DNA of 64,000 bases from an uncultured Luteitalea sp. (GCA_934541105.1 CAKTDA010000008.1:62001-126000), one strand, 5' to 3'. Shown: positions 19,600 through 28,586, numbered from the stretch's first letter. Made by a program: numbers and translations. Notes: generated by a model not told the origin, from the sequence alone.

Positions 19600-21246
19600 A
19601 TGCGACTCATCGTCATCGGCGGCCTCCTTGCCGCCACGTCCCTCGGCCTCCTCGCGCAACACGCGCCGCCGCGGTTCGAGGACGTCGCGGAGGCCGCCGG
19701 CCTGCGCTTCACGCACGACAACGGCGCGCGCGGCGAGTTCTGGCTGACCGAGATCATGGGCGCCGGGGCCGCGGTGTTCGACTACGACAACGATGGCGAC
19801 CTGGACGTGTTCCTGGTGCAGGGCGGGACGAAGACCTCCCGCCTGTTCCGCAATGATCTCGATCGCCCCGGCGGCACGCTGACGTTCACCGACGTGACCG
19901 ACACGGCCGGCGTCGGGCTCGTGGCACAGGGCATGGGCGCCGCCGTCGGCGACATCGACAACGATGGCGACCTCGATCTCTACGTCACGACGTTCGGCGA
20001 CAACGTGCTCTACCGGAACGACGGCAACGGCCGCTTCACCGACGTCACGGCAGCCGCGCAGGCCGGCGATGGCCGCTGGAGCACGAGTGCCGCCTTCGTG
20101 GACTACGACCGCGACGGCTTCCTCGACCTGTTCGTCGGCAACTACGTGGACTTCACGCCAGCGGGCAACAAGCCGTGTACCGAGCCGGCTGGCGCACGCG
20201 ACTACTGCGCGCCCGTCGCCTACAGGTCCGTTCCCGACCAGCTGCTCCGCAACAGGGGCGACGGGACGTTCGAGGACGCCAGCGAGCGCGCCGGCATCTC
20301 GCGCGCCTTCGGCAATGCGCTCGGCGTGGCCATCGGCGACTACGACAACGACGGCTGGCCCGACATCTACGTGGCCAACGACGCGACGCCGAGCCTCCTG
20401 TGGATGAACAAGCGCAACGGCACGTTCGAGGAGATGGGCCTGCTCTCGGGCACTGCGTACAACGCGGCCGGTCGTCCCGAGGGCAGCATGGGCATTGCGT
20501 CGGGCGACTACGACCGCGACGGTGACGAGGACCTGGTCGTGGCCAACCTCGTCGGCGAGACCTTCGTGCTCTACGAGAACGACGGCACGGCCGGCTTCGA
20601 GGATCGTCGTGCGGCAACGGGCCTGGCGACGCCCACGGCACAGATGACCGGGTTCGGCACGGCGTGGTTCGACGCCGACAACGACGGCTGGCCGGACCTG
20701 TTCTTCGCCAATGGCGCCGTCAACATGATTCCCGCCCTGCGCGGCACGGCAAACCCGTTCAGGCAGCGCAACCAGTTGCTCGTCTCCACACCGAAGGCGG
20801 GCGCCGGCGTGATGCTGCGCGAGGTCACCGACGAGGCGGGCCCGGCATTCGCGCTGCTCGAAGTGAGTCGCGGCGCCGCGTTCGGCGACCTCGATCTCGA
20901 CGGGCGCATCGACATCGTCGTCACCAACAACGCCGGTCCCGTGCGGCTGCTGCGCAACGTCACGAGCACGTCGAACCACTGGGTGCGCGTTCGACTGCGA
21001 CAGCCCTCCGGCAACCGCTTTGCCATCGGTGCCCGGGTGCAGATCGAGGTGCCCGGTGCTCCCCCGCTCGTCGGCCGCGTGCGGTCGGACGGCAGCTATC
21101 TCTCGGCATCGGCACTCGACGTCCACTTCGGCCTCGGCACGCACGCCGCGCCGGTGGCGGCGATCATCACCTGGCCGGACGGTACGCAGCAGCGTGTCGC
21201 CGATCTCGCGCTCGATCGGATTCACGTGATCGAGCGCAGTCGATAG
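19600..21246 (+). CDS. CRTAC1-like protein with FG-GAP/VCBS repeats and ASPIC/UnbV domain
   Basis: 548 residues with a signal peptide (MRLIVIGGLLAATSLGLLAQ). At least six calcium-binding-like repeats of the form DYDNDGDLDVF follow, for example FDYDNDGDLDVFL near 60, DIDNDGDLDLYV near 122, DYDNDGWPDIYVAN near 247 and DADNDGWPDLFF near 361, giving a beta-propeller. The C-terminus (NHWVRVRLRQPSGNRFAIGA, then SDGSYLSASALDVHFGLG) is the ASPIC/UnbV domain. It is probably secreted or surface-exposed. The loop with KPCTEP...DYCAP near 190 may form a disulfide. Co-oriented with the TPR gene and likely in one operon with it. Confidence 0.88.
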   Translation: MRLIVIGGLLAATSLGLLAQHAPPRFEDVAEAAGLRFTHDNGARGEFWLTEIMGAGAAVFDYDNDGDLDVFLVQGGTKTSRLFRNDLDRPGGTLTFTDVTDTAGVGLVAQGMGAAVGDIDNDGDLDLYVTTFGDNVLYRNDGNGRFTDVTAAAQAGDGRWSTSAAFVDYDRDGFLDLFVGNYVDFTPAGNKPCTEPAGARDYCAPVAYRSVPDQLLRNRGDGTFEDASERAGISRAFGNALGVAIGDYDNDGWPDIYVANDATPSLLWMNKRNGTFEEMGLLSGTAYNAAGRPEGSMGIASGDYDRDGDEDLVVANLVGETFVLYENDGTAGFEDRRAATGLATPTAQMTGFGTAWFDADNDGWPDLFFANGAVNMIPALRGTANPFRQRNQLLVSTPKAGAGVMLREVTDEAGPAFALLEVSRGAAFGDLDLDGRIDIVVTNNAGPVRLLRNVTSTSNHWVRVRLRQPSGNRFAIGARVQIEVPGAPPLVGRVRSDGSYLSASALDVHFGLGTHAAPVAAIITWPDGTQQRVADLALDRIHVIERSR

Positions 21247-21248
21247 CC

Positions 21249-21283
21249 GGCTGCAGGCTGTAGGCTGTAGGCCGTAGGCTGTG
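21249..21283. repeat. Heptamer tandem array, GGCTGTA family
   Basis: Five units in exact register: GGCTGCA, GGCTGTA, GGCTGTA, GGCCGTA, GGCTGTG. The array begins 3 bp after the stop of the CRTAC1 gene, and its last unit contains the GTG (21281) that appears to start the M28 peptidase gene. Confidence 0.9.
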
Positions 21284-22681
21284 CCATCCCGTCGCCGCTT
21301 CCTCACGTCCCTTGCCACGACCGCCACCGTGGCTGCCACGCCAGTTGGCGCGCGCGCGCAGGATGTGCGTCCGCCGGCGGCAGCCTGGCTCGACCCGTAT
21401 GCCGCCGATGCGGCGCGCCTGATGGACGCGAGCCTCGGCAGCACCGCCGCGTGGGACCGGCTCGCCGAACTGTGCGACACGTTCGGTGGACGGCTGACGG
21501 GCTCCCGCAATCTCGAACTCGCCATCGACTGGGCCGTCGAGACGATGCGGCGCGATGGACTGGAGCAGGTGCGTCGGCAGCCCACGAGAGCACCGCACTG
21601 GGTGCGCGGCGTCGAGTCGCTGGAGATCGTCGAGCCGGTGCCGTCGCCGCTCGTCGTCCTCGGCCTCGGCGGCAGCATCGCGACGCCTCCCGACGGCATC
21701 GTGGCACCCCTGCTCGTCGTGCGCAGCTTCGACGAACTGCGTATGCGCAGCGCGGAGGCCAGCGGACGGATCGTGCTCTTCGACGTGCCGTTCACGAACT
21801 ACGGCCGCACCGTCGCGATCCGCGCGAACGCCGCGGTGAACGCGGCGCGGTACGGTGCGCGTGCGGCGCTCGTGCGTGCCGTGGGCCCGGTTGGCCTGCG
21901 TACGCCTCACACGGGCGCGATGAACTACTCGTCGGGCGTCGCGCAGGTGCCGGCGGCGGCGATTCCCGTCGAGGACGCCCAGCGTCTTGCCCGCCTTGCC
22001 GCCCGTGGCATCAAGGTGACGCTGCGGCTCCGGATGTCGAGCGGGATGCGGCCCGACGTCGAGTCGGCAAACGTGATCGGCGAGATCACCGGTCGCGAGC
22101 ACCCCGATCAGATCGTGCTTGTCGGCGGTCACTTCGACTCGTGGGACGGGGGCGTCGGCGCCTCCGACGATGGCGTGGGCTGCATCGCCACGTGGGAGGC
22201 TGCGCGGTTGATGGCGAGCCTCGGATTGCGTCCGCGCCGGACGGTCCGGGTCGTGCTCTTCACGAACGAGGAGAACGGCCTCCGCGGTGCGCTTGCCTAT
22301 CGCGATGCGTACGCGGCGCAGGCGGCAAGCCACGTGCTCGCGCTCGAGTCCGACACCGGGGTGTTCGAGCCGATGCGGCTCGGCTTCTCGGGCAACGATC
22401 GGGCACGGCAGATGATGGCCGACGTCGTGGACCTGCTGCGGCCGATGGACTTCCCGCCACTTGGACGCGGGGGCGGCGGGGCGGACATCGGCCCGATCGC
22501 TCAGGCCGGCCAGGTGCCGACGATGGCGCTGCACGGCGACAGCACGCGGTACTTCCAGATTCACCACACGCCGGCCGATACGCCGGAGCGCATCGATCCG
22601 AAGGAAGTCGCCCGCGCCGCGGCCGCGATTGCCGTGGTCGCCTGGGTCGCCGCCGAGATGCCCGGTCCGCTTCCGCGTTAG
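21281..22681 (+). CDS. Tat-exported M28-family metallopeptidase (carboxypeptidase Q-like)
   Basis: 466 residues. A twin-arginine signal (SRRRFLTSLATT) is followed by a PA-domain-containing M28 peptidase. Metal ligands are visible: GGHFDSWDGG near 281 (His, Asp), the Asp of GASDDGVG, TNEENG near 328 (Glu pair, catalytic and ligand), LESDTG near 355, and the last His in QIHHTPADT near 427. A two-zinc exopeptidase acting on peptides in the periplasm is expected. The GTG start at 21281 lies inside the last unit of a heptamer array and has no standard RBS, so translation may depend on the upstream gene, or the true start may differ slightly. No later start would keep the complete RR motif. Confidence 0.85.
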   Translation: MPSRRRFLTSLATTATVAATPVGARAQDVRPPAAAWLDPYAADAARLMDASLGSTAAWDRLAELCDTFGGRLTGSRNLELAIDWAVETMRRDGLEQVRRQPTRAPHWVRGVESLEIVEPVPSPLVVLGLGGSIATPPDGIVAPLLVVRSFDELRMRSAEASGRIVLFDVPFTNYGRTVAIRANAAVNAARYGARAALVRAVGPVGLRTPHTGAMNYSSGVAQVPAAAIPVEDAQRLARLAARGIKVTLRLRMSSGMRPDVESANVIGEITGREHPDQIVLVGGHFDSWDGGVGASDDGVGCIATWEAARLMASLGLRPRRTVRVVLFTNEENGLRGALAYRDAYAAQAASHVLALESDTGVFEPMRLGFSGNDRARQMMADVVDLLRPMDFPPLGRGGGGADIGPIAQAGQVPTMALHGDSTRYFQIHHTPADTPERIDPKEVARAAAAIAVVAWVAAEMPGPLPR

Positions 22682-22756
22682 GTCGGATACCGGGTTACCG
22701 GGGTGCCGTGCGATTCAGCTGGACGATGGTAAGGTTGACGACGGAGGAATTGCGTC

Positions 22757-23212
22757 GTGACCCTGATTCGCCTGCCCCGTTTCGCCAGCGCCCTCGTTGC
22801 CGCCATCACCGTGGCGGGTGTCGTCGTGTCGGCGCAGCCCGAACGGACGACGGTGCTCGTGTACAAGACGCCGACGTGCGGCTGCTGCACCAAGTGGGTC
22901 GAGCACCTCGAGGCAAACGGCTTCAAGGTCGTGGCGCAGCATCGCGACGACCTCACGCCGCTCCGTCAGCAGCACAAGGTGCCCGCACGCGTGACGTCGT
23001 GCCACACGGCGCTCGTGGGTCCGTATGTCGTCGAAGGCCACGTGCCGGCCGCCGACGTCAAGCGGCTGCTTGCCGAGAAGCCGAAGGTGAAGGGCATTGC
23101 CGTGCCGGGCATGCCGATCGGATCGCCCGGGATGGAAGGGCCGAACCCGCAGAAGTACAACACGCTCGCCTTCACCGAAGACGGTCAGACGAGCGTGTTC
23201 GCGAGTCACTGA
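22757..23212 (+). CDS. DUF411 metal-binding protein, exported
   Basis: 151 residues with a signal peptide (LPRFASALVAAITVAGVVVSA) and the DUF411 signature: YKTPTCGCCTKWVEHL near residues 36-51, then SCHTALVGPYVVEGHVPA and KGIAVPGMPIGSPGME. The CGCC pair and the later Cys/His suggest binding of copper or another soft metal; proteins of this family occur with metal-resistance genes, but no such genes are nearby. Start GTG 22757 has GGAGGA about 8 bp upstream. It converges with the TIM-barrel gene 17 bp further on, with no obvious terminator between them. Confidence 0.85.
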   Translation: MTLIRLPRFASALVAAITVAGVVVSAQPERTTVLVYKTPTCGCCTKWVEHLEANGFKVVAQHRDDLTPLRQQHKVPARVTSCHTALVGPYVVEGHVPAADVKRLLAEKPKVKGIAVPGMPIGSPGMEGPNPQKYNTLAFTEDGQTSVFASH

Positions 23213-23229
23213 CGATTCCCGCAGGCTGC

Positions 23230-24201
23230 TTACACCTTGAAGGCCGCGCGCAGCTGCGCGATCGCCTTGGGCACGGCCTGCTCCGCGGGGGCCTTCCCCT
23301 CGAACTCCAGCGACACGTACCCGCGGTACTGACGCGCCGCGAGTATCTTCGCGATGCGCGCGTAGTCGATGTCGAGCGAGTACCACTCGCCCCCGCCCTC
23401 GTACGTCTTGGCCTGGACGAAGACCGTCTTTGGCACGATCCGCTCGAACTGCGCGTACTGGTCCTCGAGGAAGTTGCCCGTGTCGGCCAGCACGCCGAGC
23501 CACGGTGAGTCCACCGCGTCGACGATGCGCATCAGGCCCTCGGCGGTGCGCGCCAGGCCCCAGTGGTTCTCGAGCGCGAGCAGCACGCCGAGCTTCTCGG
23601 CCGTCGGCAGCAGCTTCTCGATCGACGAGATGCACCACTCGAAGCCCTGATCCTCGGTGTATCCCGGCAGCACCGGCTCGATGCCGCGGTTGGCCATCAG
23701 GTCGTCGAACGACCGCGTCGTGTTCCAGCGTCCGGTGTTGAGGCGCAGGCACGGGATGCCCATCGCGTAGGCAAGCTCCATGCACTTGACGGTGTGGTCG
23801 ATGTTCTTCTGCCGCTCCGCCGCGTCCGGATAGACGAAGCCCTGGTGGATCGACAGCGCGATCAGGTCGATGCCGTTGACGAACGCGTGCTTCTTCAGCG
23901 TCTGCAGGTACGCGTTGTCCTCCCCCGTCATCTGCCGGTGGAGGATGTCCACGCCCTCGACGCCAATCGACGCCGCGTGGTCGATCACCTTCTCGATCGG
24001 GAACGGGTTCTTCGGCGGACGGAAGTGCCAGTAGGAGTACGACGACACGCCGAGCTTGATGCGCCCGGGACCATGCCCGGCCGCGGCCGGGTTCGTGCTG
24101 GAAGCAGCAGCCTGGCTGGCACCAGCGGGCAGCGCGTCGAGTGCGGCAGCGGCCGCCGCCGAACCTGCGACACCGAGGAGTGCACGACGAGAGAGGGGCA
24201 T
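23230..24201 (-). CDS. Tat-exported sugar phosphate isomerase/epimerase-family TIM-barrel protein
   Basis: 323 residues. A Tat signal (LSRRALLGVAGSAAAAAALDALPAGA) is followed by an AP-endonuclease-2/xylose-isomerase-like TIM barrel: KLGVSSYSYWHF, LALENHWG near 200 (metal Glu), GVLADTGNF near 228 (Asp) and VSLEFEGK near the end (Glu). Export by Tat means it folds, probably with metal, before reaching the periplasm, so it cannot act on cytosolic sugar phosphates. Related exported barrels take part in 3-keto-glycoside cleavage or hydration, which fits the other genes in this window; the exact reaction is unproven. ATG 24201 was preferred over the ATG 24 bp upstream because AAAGGA precedes it. 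Confidence 0.82.
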   Translation of the reverse strand: MPLSRRALLGVAGSAAAAAALDALPAGASQAAASSTNPAAAGHGPGRIKLGVSSYSYWHFRPPKNPFPIEKVIDHAASIGVEGVDILHRQMTGEDNAYLQTLKKHAFVNGIDLIALSIHQGFVYPDAAERQKNIDHTVKCMELAYAMGIPCLRLNTGRWNTTRSFDDLMANRGIEPVLPGYTEDQGFEWCISSIEKLLPTAEKLGVLLALENHWGLARTAEGLMRIVDAVDSPWLGVLADTGNFLEDQYAQFERIVPKTVFVQAKTYEGGGEWYSLDIDYARIAKILAARQYRGYVSLEFEGKAPAEQAVPKAIAQLRAAFKV

Positions 24202-24213
24202 CACGTTCCTTTC

Positions 24214-24241
24214 GGCCTTCGGCATGCGGCCGTCGGCCTTC
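24214..24241. repeat. Heptamer tandem array, GGCCTTC/GGCCGTC family
   Basis: Four units in exact register: GGCCTTC, GGCATGC, GGCCGTC, GGCCTTC. The array lies 12 bp upstream of the exported TIM-barrel gene, within its leader. The family recurs at 36663 and 44590. Confidence 0.8.
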
Positions 24242-24289
24242 GATGGCGGGCCTCGCGGCCCGGTCCGGGGTTTGACTGGTTGCCGCGCG

Positions 24290-25435
24290 TCAGGCGCGCG
24301 CGATCGCCGCGCGACCGATCCGTTCGACGACGCCGGCCACGTCCGCGTCCGTCGTGGGTCGTCCGACGCTGATCCGCAGGTGCACCATGTCTGCCTGGCG
24401 TCCGATGGCGGCCAGCACGTGAGACGATTCGCCGGCCGCGCTCGTGCACGCCGAACTCGTGGACACGGCGATCTCGTCGCCGAACGACGCGAGCAGGGCG
24501 TCGCCCTCTGGCGTCGGCAAGCTCACGTTCAGGTTGTTCGGGAGCCTGCGATTGGCGTCCGTGATCGGGTCCGGCCCATTGAGGAGGACCGACGGGAACG
24601 CCTCCCGCAGCGCGAGCCACAGGCGGTCGCGCAAGCGGCGCTGCGTGGCGCGATCCGCGTCGAGGTCGGCGCCGGCAAGCGTCACCGCCTCGGCAAGTCC
24701 GACGATGCCGGGCACGTTCAGCGTGCCGCTGCGCAGGCCGCCCTCGTGGCCGCCGCCATCGAGCTGCGGCACGAGCCGGCACGGCGTCCGGACGTACAGC
24801 GCACCCACGCCCTTCGGGCCGTACATCTTGTGCGCGCTCATCGACAGCAGGTCGACCTGCATCGCCTGCACGTCCACGGGCAGCTTGCCGAACGACTGCG
24901 TGGCATCGGTGTGCACGAGGATGCCGCGCGGGCGACAGAGCGCGCCAATGGCCGCGATGTCGTGCACGACGCCAATCTCGTTGTTTGCCTGCATCAACGA
25001 CACGAGCACCGTGTCGGGCCGCAGGGCCGCTTCGACGGCCGACACGGCAATCGACCCGTCGGGACTCACCGGCAGGAACGTGATGTCGTAGCCCTCGTCG
25101 CGCAGCGACTTGCACGCGTTGAGCACGCACTTGTGCTCGGTGGCTGCCGTCACGACATGACGGCCGCGCGTGCCGCAGGTCCGGACGACGCCCTTGAGCG
25201 CGAGGTTGTTGGACTCGGTCGAGCCCGACGTGAAGACGATCTCCCGCGGAGACGCGGCGTTGAGCGCTGCGGCAATGCGCTGCCGGGCCTGTTCGACGGC
25301 CGATCGCGCCTGCAGCCCGACCCGATGGCTGGTGCTCGCCGGGTTGCCGAACACCTCCATGAAATAGGGCGTCATGGAGGCGAAGACGCGGGAATCCACC
25401 GGCGTGGTGGCGTGGTAATCCAGGTAGATGGGCAC
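24290..25435 (-). CDS. Cysteine desulfurase (NifS/IscS family)
   Basis: 381 residues, fold-type I PLP enzyme that removes sulfur from cysteine for Fe-S or thiolation pathways. It starts IYLDYHATTPVD as the family does. TEHKCV near 118 and DATQSFGK near 175 line the PLP pocket, SAHKMYGPKG near 196-205 carries the Schiff-base Lys, and STSSACTS near 322-329 carries the catalytic Cys on a short loop. The length and short loop suggest the NifS/IscS-type group I. No IscU or other Fe-S assembly gene is adjacent, so its partner cannot be named. Cytoplasmic. Confidence 0.92.
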   Translation of the reverse strand: MPIYLDYHATTPVDSRVFASMTPYFMEVFGNPASTSHRVGLQARSAVEQARQRIAAALNAASPREIVFTSGSTESNNLALKGVVRTCGTRGRHVVTAATEHKCVLNACKSLRDEGYDITFLPVSPDGSIAVSAVEAALRPDTVLVSLMQANNEIGVVHDIAAIGALCRPRGILVHTDATQSFGKLPVDVQAMQVDLLSMSAHKMYGPKGVGALYVRTPCRLVPQLDGGGHEGGLRSGTLNVPGIVGLAEAVTLAGADLDADRATQRRLRDRLWLALREAFPSVLLNGPDPITDANRRLPNNLNVSLPTPEGDALLASFGDEIAVSTSSACTSAAGESSHVLAAIGRQADMVHLRISVGRPTTDADVAGVVERIGRAAIARA

Positions 25436-25552
25436 TGTGGTCGTCCCGCAGTGCGGGCCCTCCCGGGATTCTGCTACACGTCGCCGGACCCTGCAAATGC
25501 GGATCGGGACATAGCGGGCATGCCGGTCGGTCGCCCCCCCTGCCCCCCGGCC

Positions 25553-25948
25553 TCACTGAGCGGGGGACGGCACGTACAGCCGGAACAACCGTTCGAGGGT
25601 CTCGGCCGGATCGCCGCACATTCCGGTATGGGCCGAGGACGCCTGGATGATGGTGCTTCGCGGCGCGACGAGCCAGTGGAACCGCTGTCGCGGCGGGAGT
25701 TCGCCGATGGCACCAGCGTCAGGCCCGCCCGCACACACGGCTTCGAACGCCGCCAGGTGGCTGCGCACGACGTCCTCGTCGACGTCTGGCGCAAGTGCGC
25801 GGAGCCGCGCGACGTCGAGCGCGATCCGTGAGCCGATGAATCCGTGGACCGGGCACGAGAGGATGACGCCGACGTTGACGAACTCCTCCCGCTCCACCTG
25901 CGGCACGACGCGGATCACGGCGTAGTCATACGCGTGGCACGCGCGCAC
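25553..25948 (-). CDS. DUF3037 protein
   Basis: 131 residues with the DUF3037 pattern: AYDYAVIRVVPQVEREEFVNVGVIL at the N-terminus and FHWLVAPRSTIIQ near residue 90. No function is established for the family. GTG 25948 was chosen because a perfect AGGAGG lies 6 bp upstream and the conserved N-terminus starts directly after it. It overlaps the last 23 bp of the HipA-like gene, implying translational coupling. The HipA-like/DUF3037 pairing recurs in unrelated genomes, so the two proteins likely act together, possibly like a toxin-antitoxin or regulatory module. That is inference. Confidence 0.8.
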   Translation of the reverse strand: MRACHAYDYAVIRVVPQVEREEFVNVGVILSCPVHGFIGSRIALDVARLRALAPDVDEDVVRSHLAAFEAVCAGGPDAGAIGELPPRQRFHWLVAPRSTIIQASSAHTGMCGDPAETLERLFRLYVPSPAQ

Positions 25949-26699
25949 GGGTGGCCTCCTCGACGAATGTCCGCGGCCCGGCGATGCGGGCCTGCAAGTA
26001 GCCGGCATATGCCGCGCGTTGGGCGTCGGCATCCTCCACACCCGGAAGCCATCCGTCCGGGATCAGGGCCGTCACGGTACGTATCGCCTCGGCCGTCACG
26101 CGGGGTGCGAGCCGTGCATCCGCGGCGGACATGTCGCCGGCCTGCGGCAGCAGCACATGCTCCCGGATGCGCGCGAATGGGTCGTCGGCGCGGGCGCCGA
26201 ATGCATCCCACGGCGTGCCGTGGTGGAAATAGAAGCAGGCACCGTGGTCGATGAGCCACAGGCGGCGGTGCCACATCAGGAGGTTCGCGTTGCGTGGCGT
26301 GCGGTCGACGTTGCTGGTGAAGGCGTCGAACCACACGACGTCGGCAGCGAGTGCGGGATCGAGGCGGTCGGCCACGGGATTGAAGCCGACCGAGCCCGGC
26401 AGGTAATCGAGCGCGAGGTTCAGGCCGGCGCTTGCGCGAATCAACGCCTGAATCTCGGGATCCGGTTCCGTGCGTGCGAGCTCCGTGTCGAGGTGGGCGA
26501 ACACGAGTTCGGGAACCGGCAGGCCGATTGCGCGGGCGAGTTCGCCCGCGGCGAGTTCGGCGACCAGTGCGCGGGGCCCCTGCCCCGCGCCCCGGAACTT
26601 CAGGACGTACAGCCCGTCGTCGTCGGCCTCGACGATGGCGGGGAGCGACCCGCCTTCGCGCAGCGGCGTGACGTACCGGGTGACGTTGACCGTTCGCAC
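25926..26699 (-). CDS. HipA-like kinase-fold protein
   Basis: 257 residues. The fold is that of the HipA/PI3-4-kinase-like group: GLYVLKFRGAGQG (nucleotide-binding strand with Lys near residue 30), WFDAFTSNVDRTPRNANLL near 122-140 (catalytic Asp and Asn of the NxDRxxxN loop), and WLIDHGACFYF near 146 (metal Asp). It is much shorter than HipA (about 440 residues), lacks the N-terminal subdomain, and has no HipB-type DNA-binding partner. Its neighbour is instead a DUF3037 protein. It starts at GTG 26699, 4 bp after the MFS stop, with no clear RBS, so it is probably translated by read-on from the transporter gene. Confidence 0.75.
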   Translation of the reverse strand: MRTVNVTRYVTPLREGGSLPAIVEADDDGLYVLKFRGAGQGPRALVAELAAGELARAIGLPVPELVFAHLDTELARTEPDPEIQALIRASAGLNLALDYLPGSVGFNPVADRLDPALAADVVWFDAFTSNVDRTPRNANLLMWHRRLWLIDHGACFYFHHGTPWDAFGARADDPFARIREHVLLPQAGDMSAADARLAPRVTAEAIRTVTALIPDGWLPGVEDADAQRAAYAGYLQARIAGPRTFVEEATRARVPRV

Positions 26700-26703
26700 G
26701 AAT

Positions 26704-27909
26704 CTAGCTGTGCTCGGTGGCCGTGCCCTTGTCGTTGAACAGCACCGCGAACAGCACGAGGACGACAACGGCGAACGCGGCTGGCACCATCCACACGCTC
26801 TTCCAGTCGTGCGGCGGCACGCCCGCGACGACGTTGGCGTCGAGGACCGGGCCGAACACGAGCGAGCCGATGAACATGCCGAGGCCGAGCGTGACGAACG
26901 CGATGAAGCCCTGCGCGGCGCTGCGCAGGTGGGCCGGGGCCTTCTTGTCCACGTAGATCTGGCCCGTGACGAAGAAGAAGTCGTAGCAGATGCCGTGGAG
27001 CAGGATGCCGACGAACAGCATCCAGAAGCCCGGGCCCGCGTCACCGAAGGCGAACAGCAGGTAGCGGACCGCCCAGGCGATCATGCCGACGATGAGCATC
27101 CACTTCACGCCGAGCCGCGCGAACAGCACGGGCATCAGCAGCATGAAGCCAAGCTCGGACCACTGCCCGAACGGAAGGATGGACTCGACGTTTGCCACGC
27201 CAATCTCGCTCAGGAACGTGCCGGCGAGCCCGTAGTAGAACTGCAGCGGGATGCAGATCAGGAACGAGCCGAGCACGAAGATCGCAAACGACCGCTCCTT
27301 CATCAGCGCCAGGGCGTCGAGGCCGAGGATGTCGCGCATCGTCACCGATCCGCCGGTCTTCACCGGAGGCGTGTGCGGCAGCGCGAAGCTGTAGAGCCCG
27401 AGCGCCAGCGACGAGACGGCGGCGGTCTGGAACATGCCGGCGCTCTTGCCGAAGCCGAGCAGCGTGATGGTGTAGCCCGCGATGATCCAGCCGATCGTGC
27501 CGAGCACGCGCACGCCCGGGAACTCCTTGCCCGGGTCGGTCATCTGCCGGAACGACAGCGAGTTGGCGAGCGCCAGCGTCGGCATGTAGCAGAGGGTGTA
27601 GATCAACAGCACCGGGTAGAAGCTGCTGAAATCGTCGAGCGTCGAGACGTAGAACAGCAGCACGGCACCCGCAAGGTGCAGCACCGCCATGATCTTCTCG
27701 GTGGCGAAGAAGCGATCGGCCACCATGCCCACGAAGAACGGCGACACGATGGCCGCGAGCGCGGTGGCGCCGTAGGCGAGGCCGATCTGCGAGCCGTTGA
27801 ACGTCAGGATCTCGTTCAGGTAGGGCCCCATCGTCACGTACCAGGTCCCCCAGATGAAGTACTGGAGGAACATCAGCACGGAGAGCTTGATGCGGACAGC
27901 GGACGACAT
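26704..27909 (-). CDS. MFS transporter, nucleoside:H+ symporter (NupG-like) family
   Basis: 401 residues with 12 predicted membrane spans. The N-terminus (KLSVLMFLQYFIWGTWYVT) and DPGKEFPGVRVLGTIGWIIAG in the central part are typical of the nucleoside:H+ symporter family. In Acidobacteriota and Planctomycetes such proteins are often encoded beside DUF1080 and Gfo/Idh genes, so the substrate may be a sugar or keto-sugar rather than a nucleoside (inference). Its ATG overlaps the stop of the DUF1080 gene by one base (TGATG), so the two are translationally coupled. Confidence 0.85.
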   Translation of the reverse strand: MSSAVRIKLSVLMFLQYFIWGTWYVTMGPYLNEILTFNGSQIGLAYGATALAAIVSPFFVGMVADRFFATEKIMAVLHLAGAVLLFYVSTLDDFSSFYPVLLIYTLCYMPTLALANSLSFRQMTDPGKEFPGVRVLGTIGWIIAGYTITLLGFGKSAGMFQTAAVSSLALGLYSFALPHTPPVKTGGSVTMRDILGLDALALMKERSFAIFVLGSFLICIPLQFYYGLAGTFLSEIGVANVESILPFGQWSELGFMLLMPVLFARLGVKWMLIVGMIAWAVRYLLFAFGDAGPGFWMLFVGILLHGICYDFFFVTGQIYVDKKAPAHLRSAAQGFIAFVTLGLGMFIGSLVFGPVLDANVVAGVPPHDWKSVWMVPAAFAVVVLVLFAVLFNDKGTATEHS

Positions 27910-28586
27910 CAGTCGAGATCCTTGATGCGGACGTTGCGGAACTCGACGAGGTCACCGTGGTCCTGCAGCACGATGTGCCCGCGGGCGGCCTTGCCGTAGA
28001 TGGGCCACGCCTTGAACTTGCTCTCGGCCACGAGCCGTGTCCACTCGGGGCTGCCGAACTCGTACTCGACGACCTTCGTGCCGTTCAACCAGTGCTCGAC
28101 GTGGTTGCCGTGGACGACGATCTTCGCCGTGTTCCATTCACCGGCGGGCTTGCTGACGGCGGCGCTCGGCGCGATGAGGTCGTAGTTGGCGCCGGCGAGA
28201 CGGTCGGGCCCGTTCTTGGCGTCGGCATGCCGCTCGTTGTCGAGGATCTGGTACTCCGGTCCGCTCCAGTACGGCGCCTTGCCCTCGGTGACGACGCGGT
28301 ACATGATGCCGCTGTTGCCACCCGGCGCAATCCTGTAGTCGAGTTCGAGCTCGAAGCTGCCGTACTGCTTCGCGGTCATCAGGTCGCCGCCCGCGCCCGT
28401 GCGCGCAAGGACCCCGTCTTTCACGGTCCACCCCGCGGGCGCCTGCTCGGACGTGAAGCTGCGCCACCCGGCGAGCGACTTGCCATCGAACAACGAGGTC
28501 CAGCCGTCGCCCGCACCCTGCTGCGCCGCAACCGCCGTGCCCCACGCAAGCGCTGCCCCGAGCGCCAGAACTCCCAATCGCTTCAT
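27909..28586 (-). CDS. DUF1080 (3-keto-disaccharide hydrolase-like) protein, exported
   Basis: 225 residues: a signal peptide (MKRLGVLALGAALAWGTAVAAQ), then the concanavalin-like DUF1080 domain with WTSLFDGKSLAGWR at the start, YGSFELELDYRI near 98, NSGIMYRV and GPEYQILDNERHAD near 130-150, and RGHIVLQDHGDLVEFRNVRIK at the end. The family is annotated as 3-keto-disaccharide hydrolase and is implicated in cleaving glycosides after C3 oxidation. Start ATG 28586 has GGGAG 6 bp upstream; longer in-frame starts would add a non-signal N-terminus. Co-transcribed with the downstream MFS gene and probably with the Gfo/Idh gene upstream. Confidence 0.9.
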   Translation of the reverse strand: MKRLGVLALGAALAWGTAVAAQQGAGDGWTSLFDGKSLAGWRSFTSEQAPAGWTVKDGVLARTGAGGDLMTAKQYGSFELELDYRIAPGGNSGIMYRVVTEGKAPYWSGPEYQILDNERHADAKNGPDRLAGANYDLIAPSAAVSKPAGEWNTAKIVVHGNHVEHWLNGTKVVEYEFGSPEWTRLVAESKFKAWPIYGKAARGHIVLQDHGDLVEFRNVRIKDLD

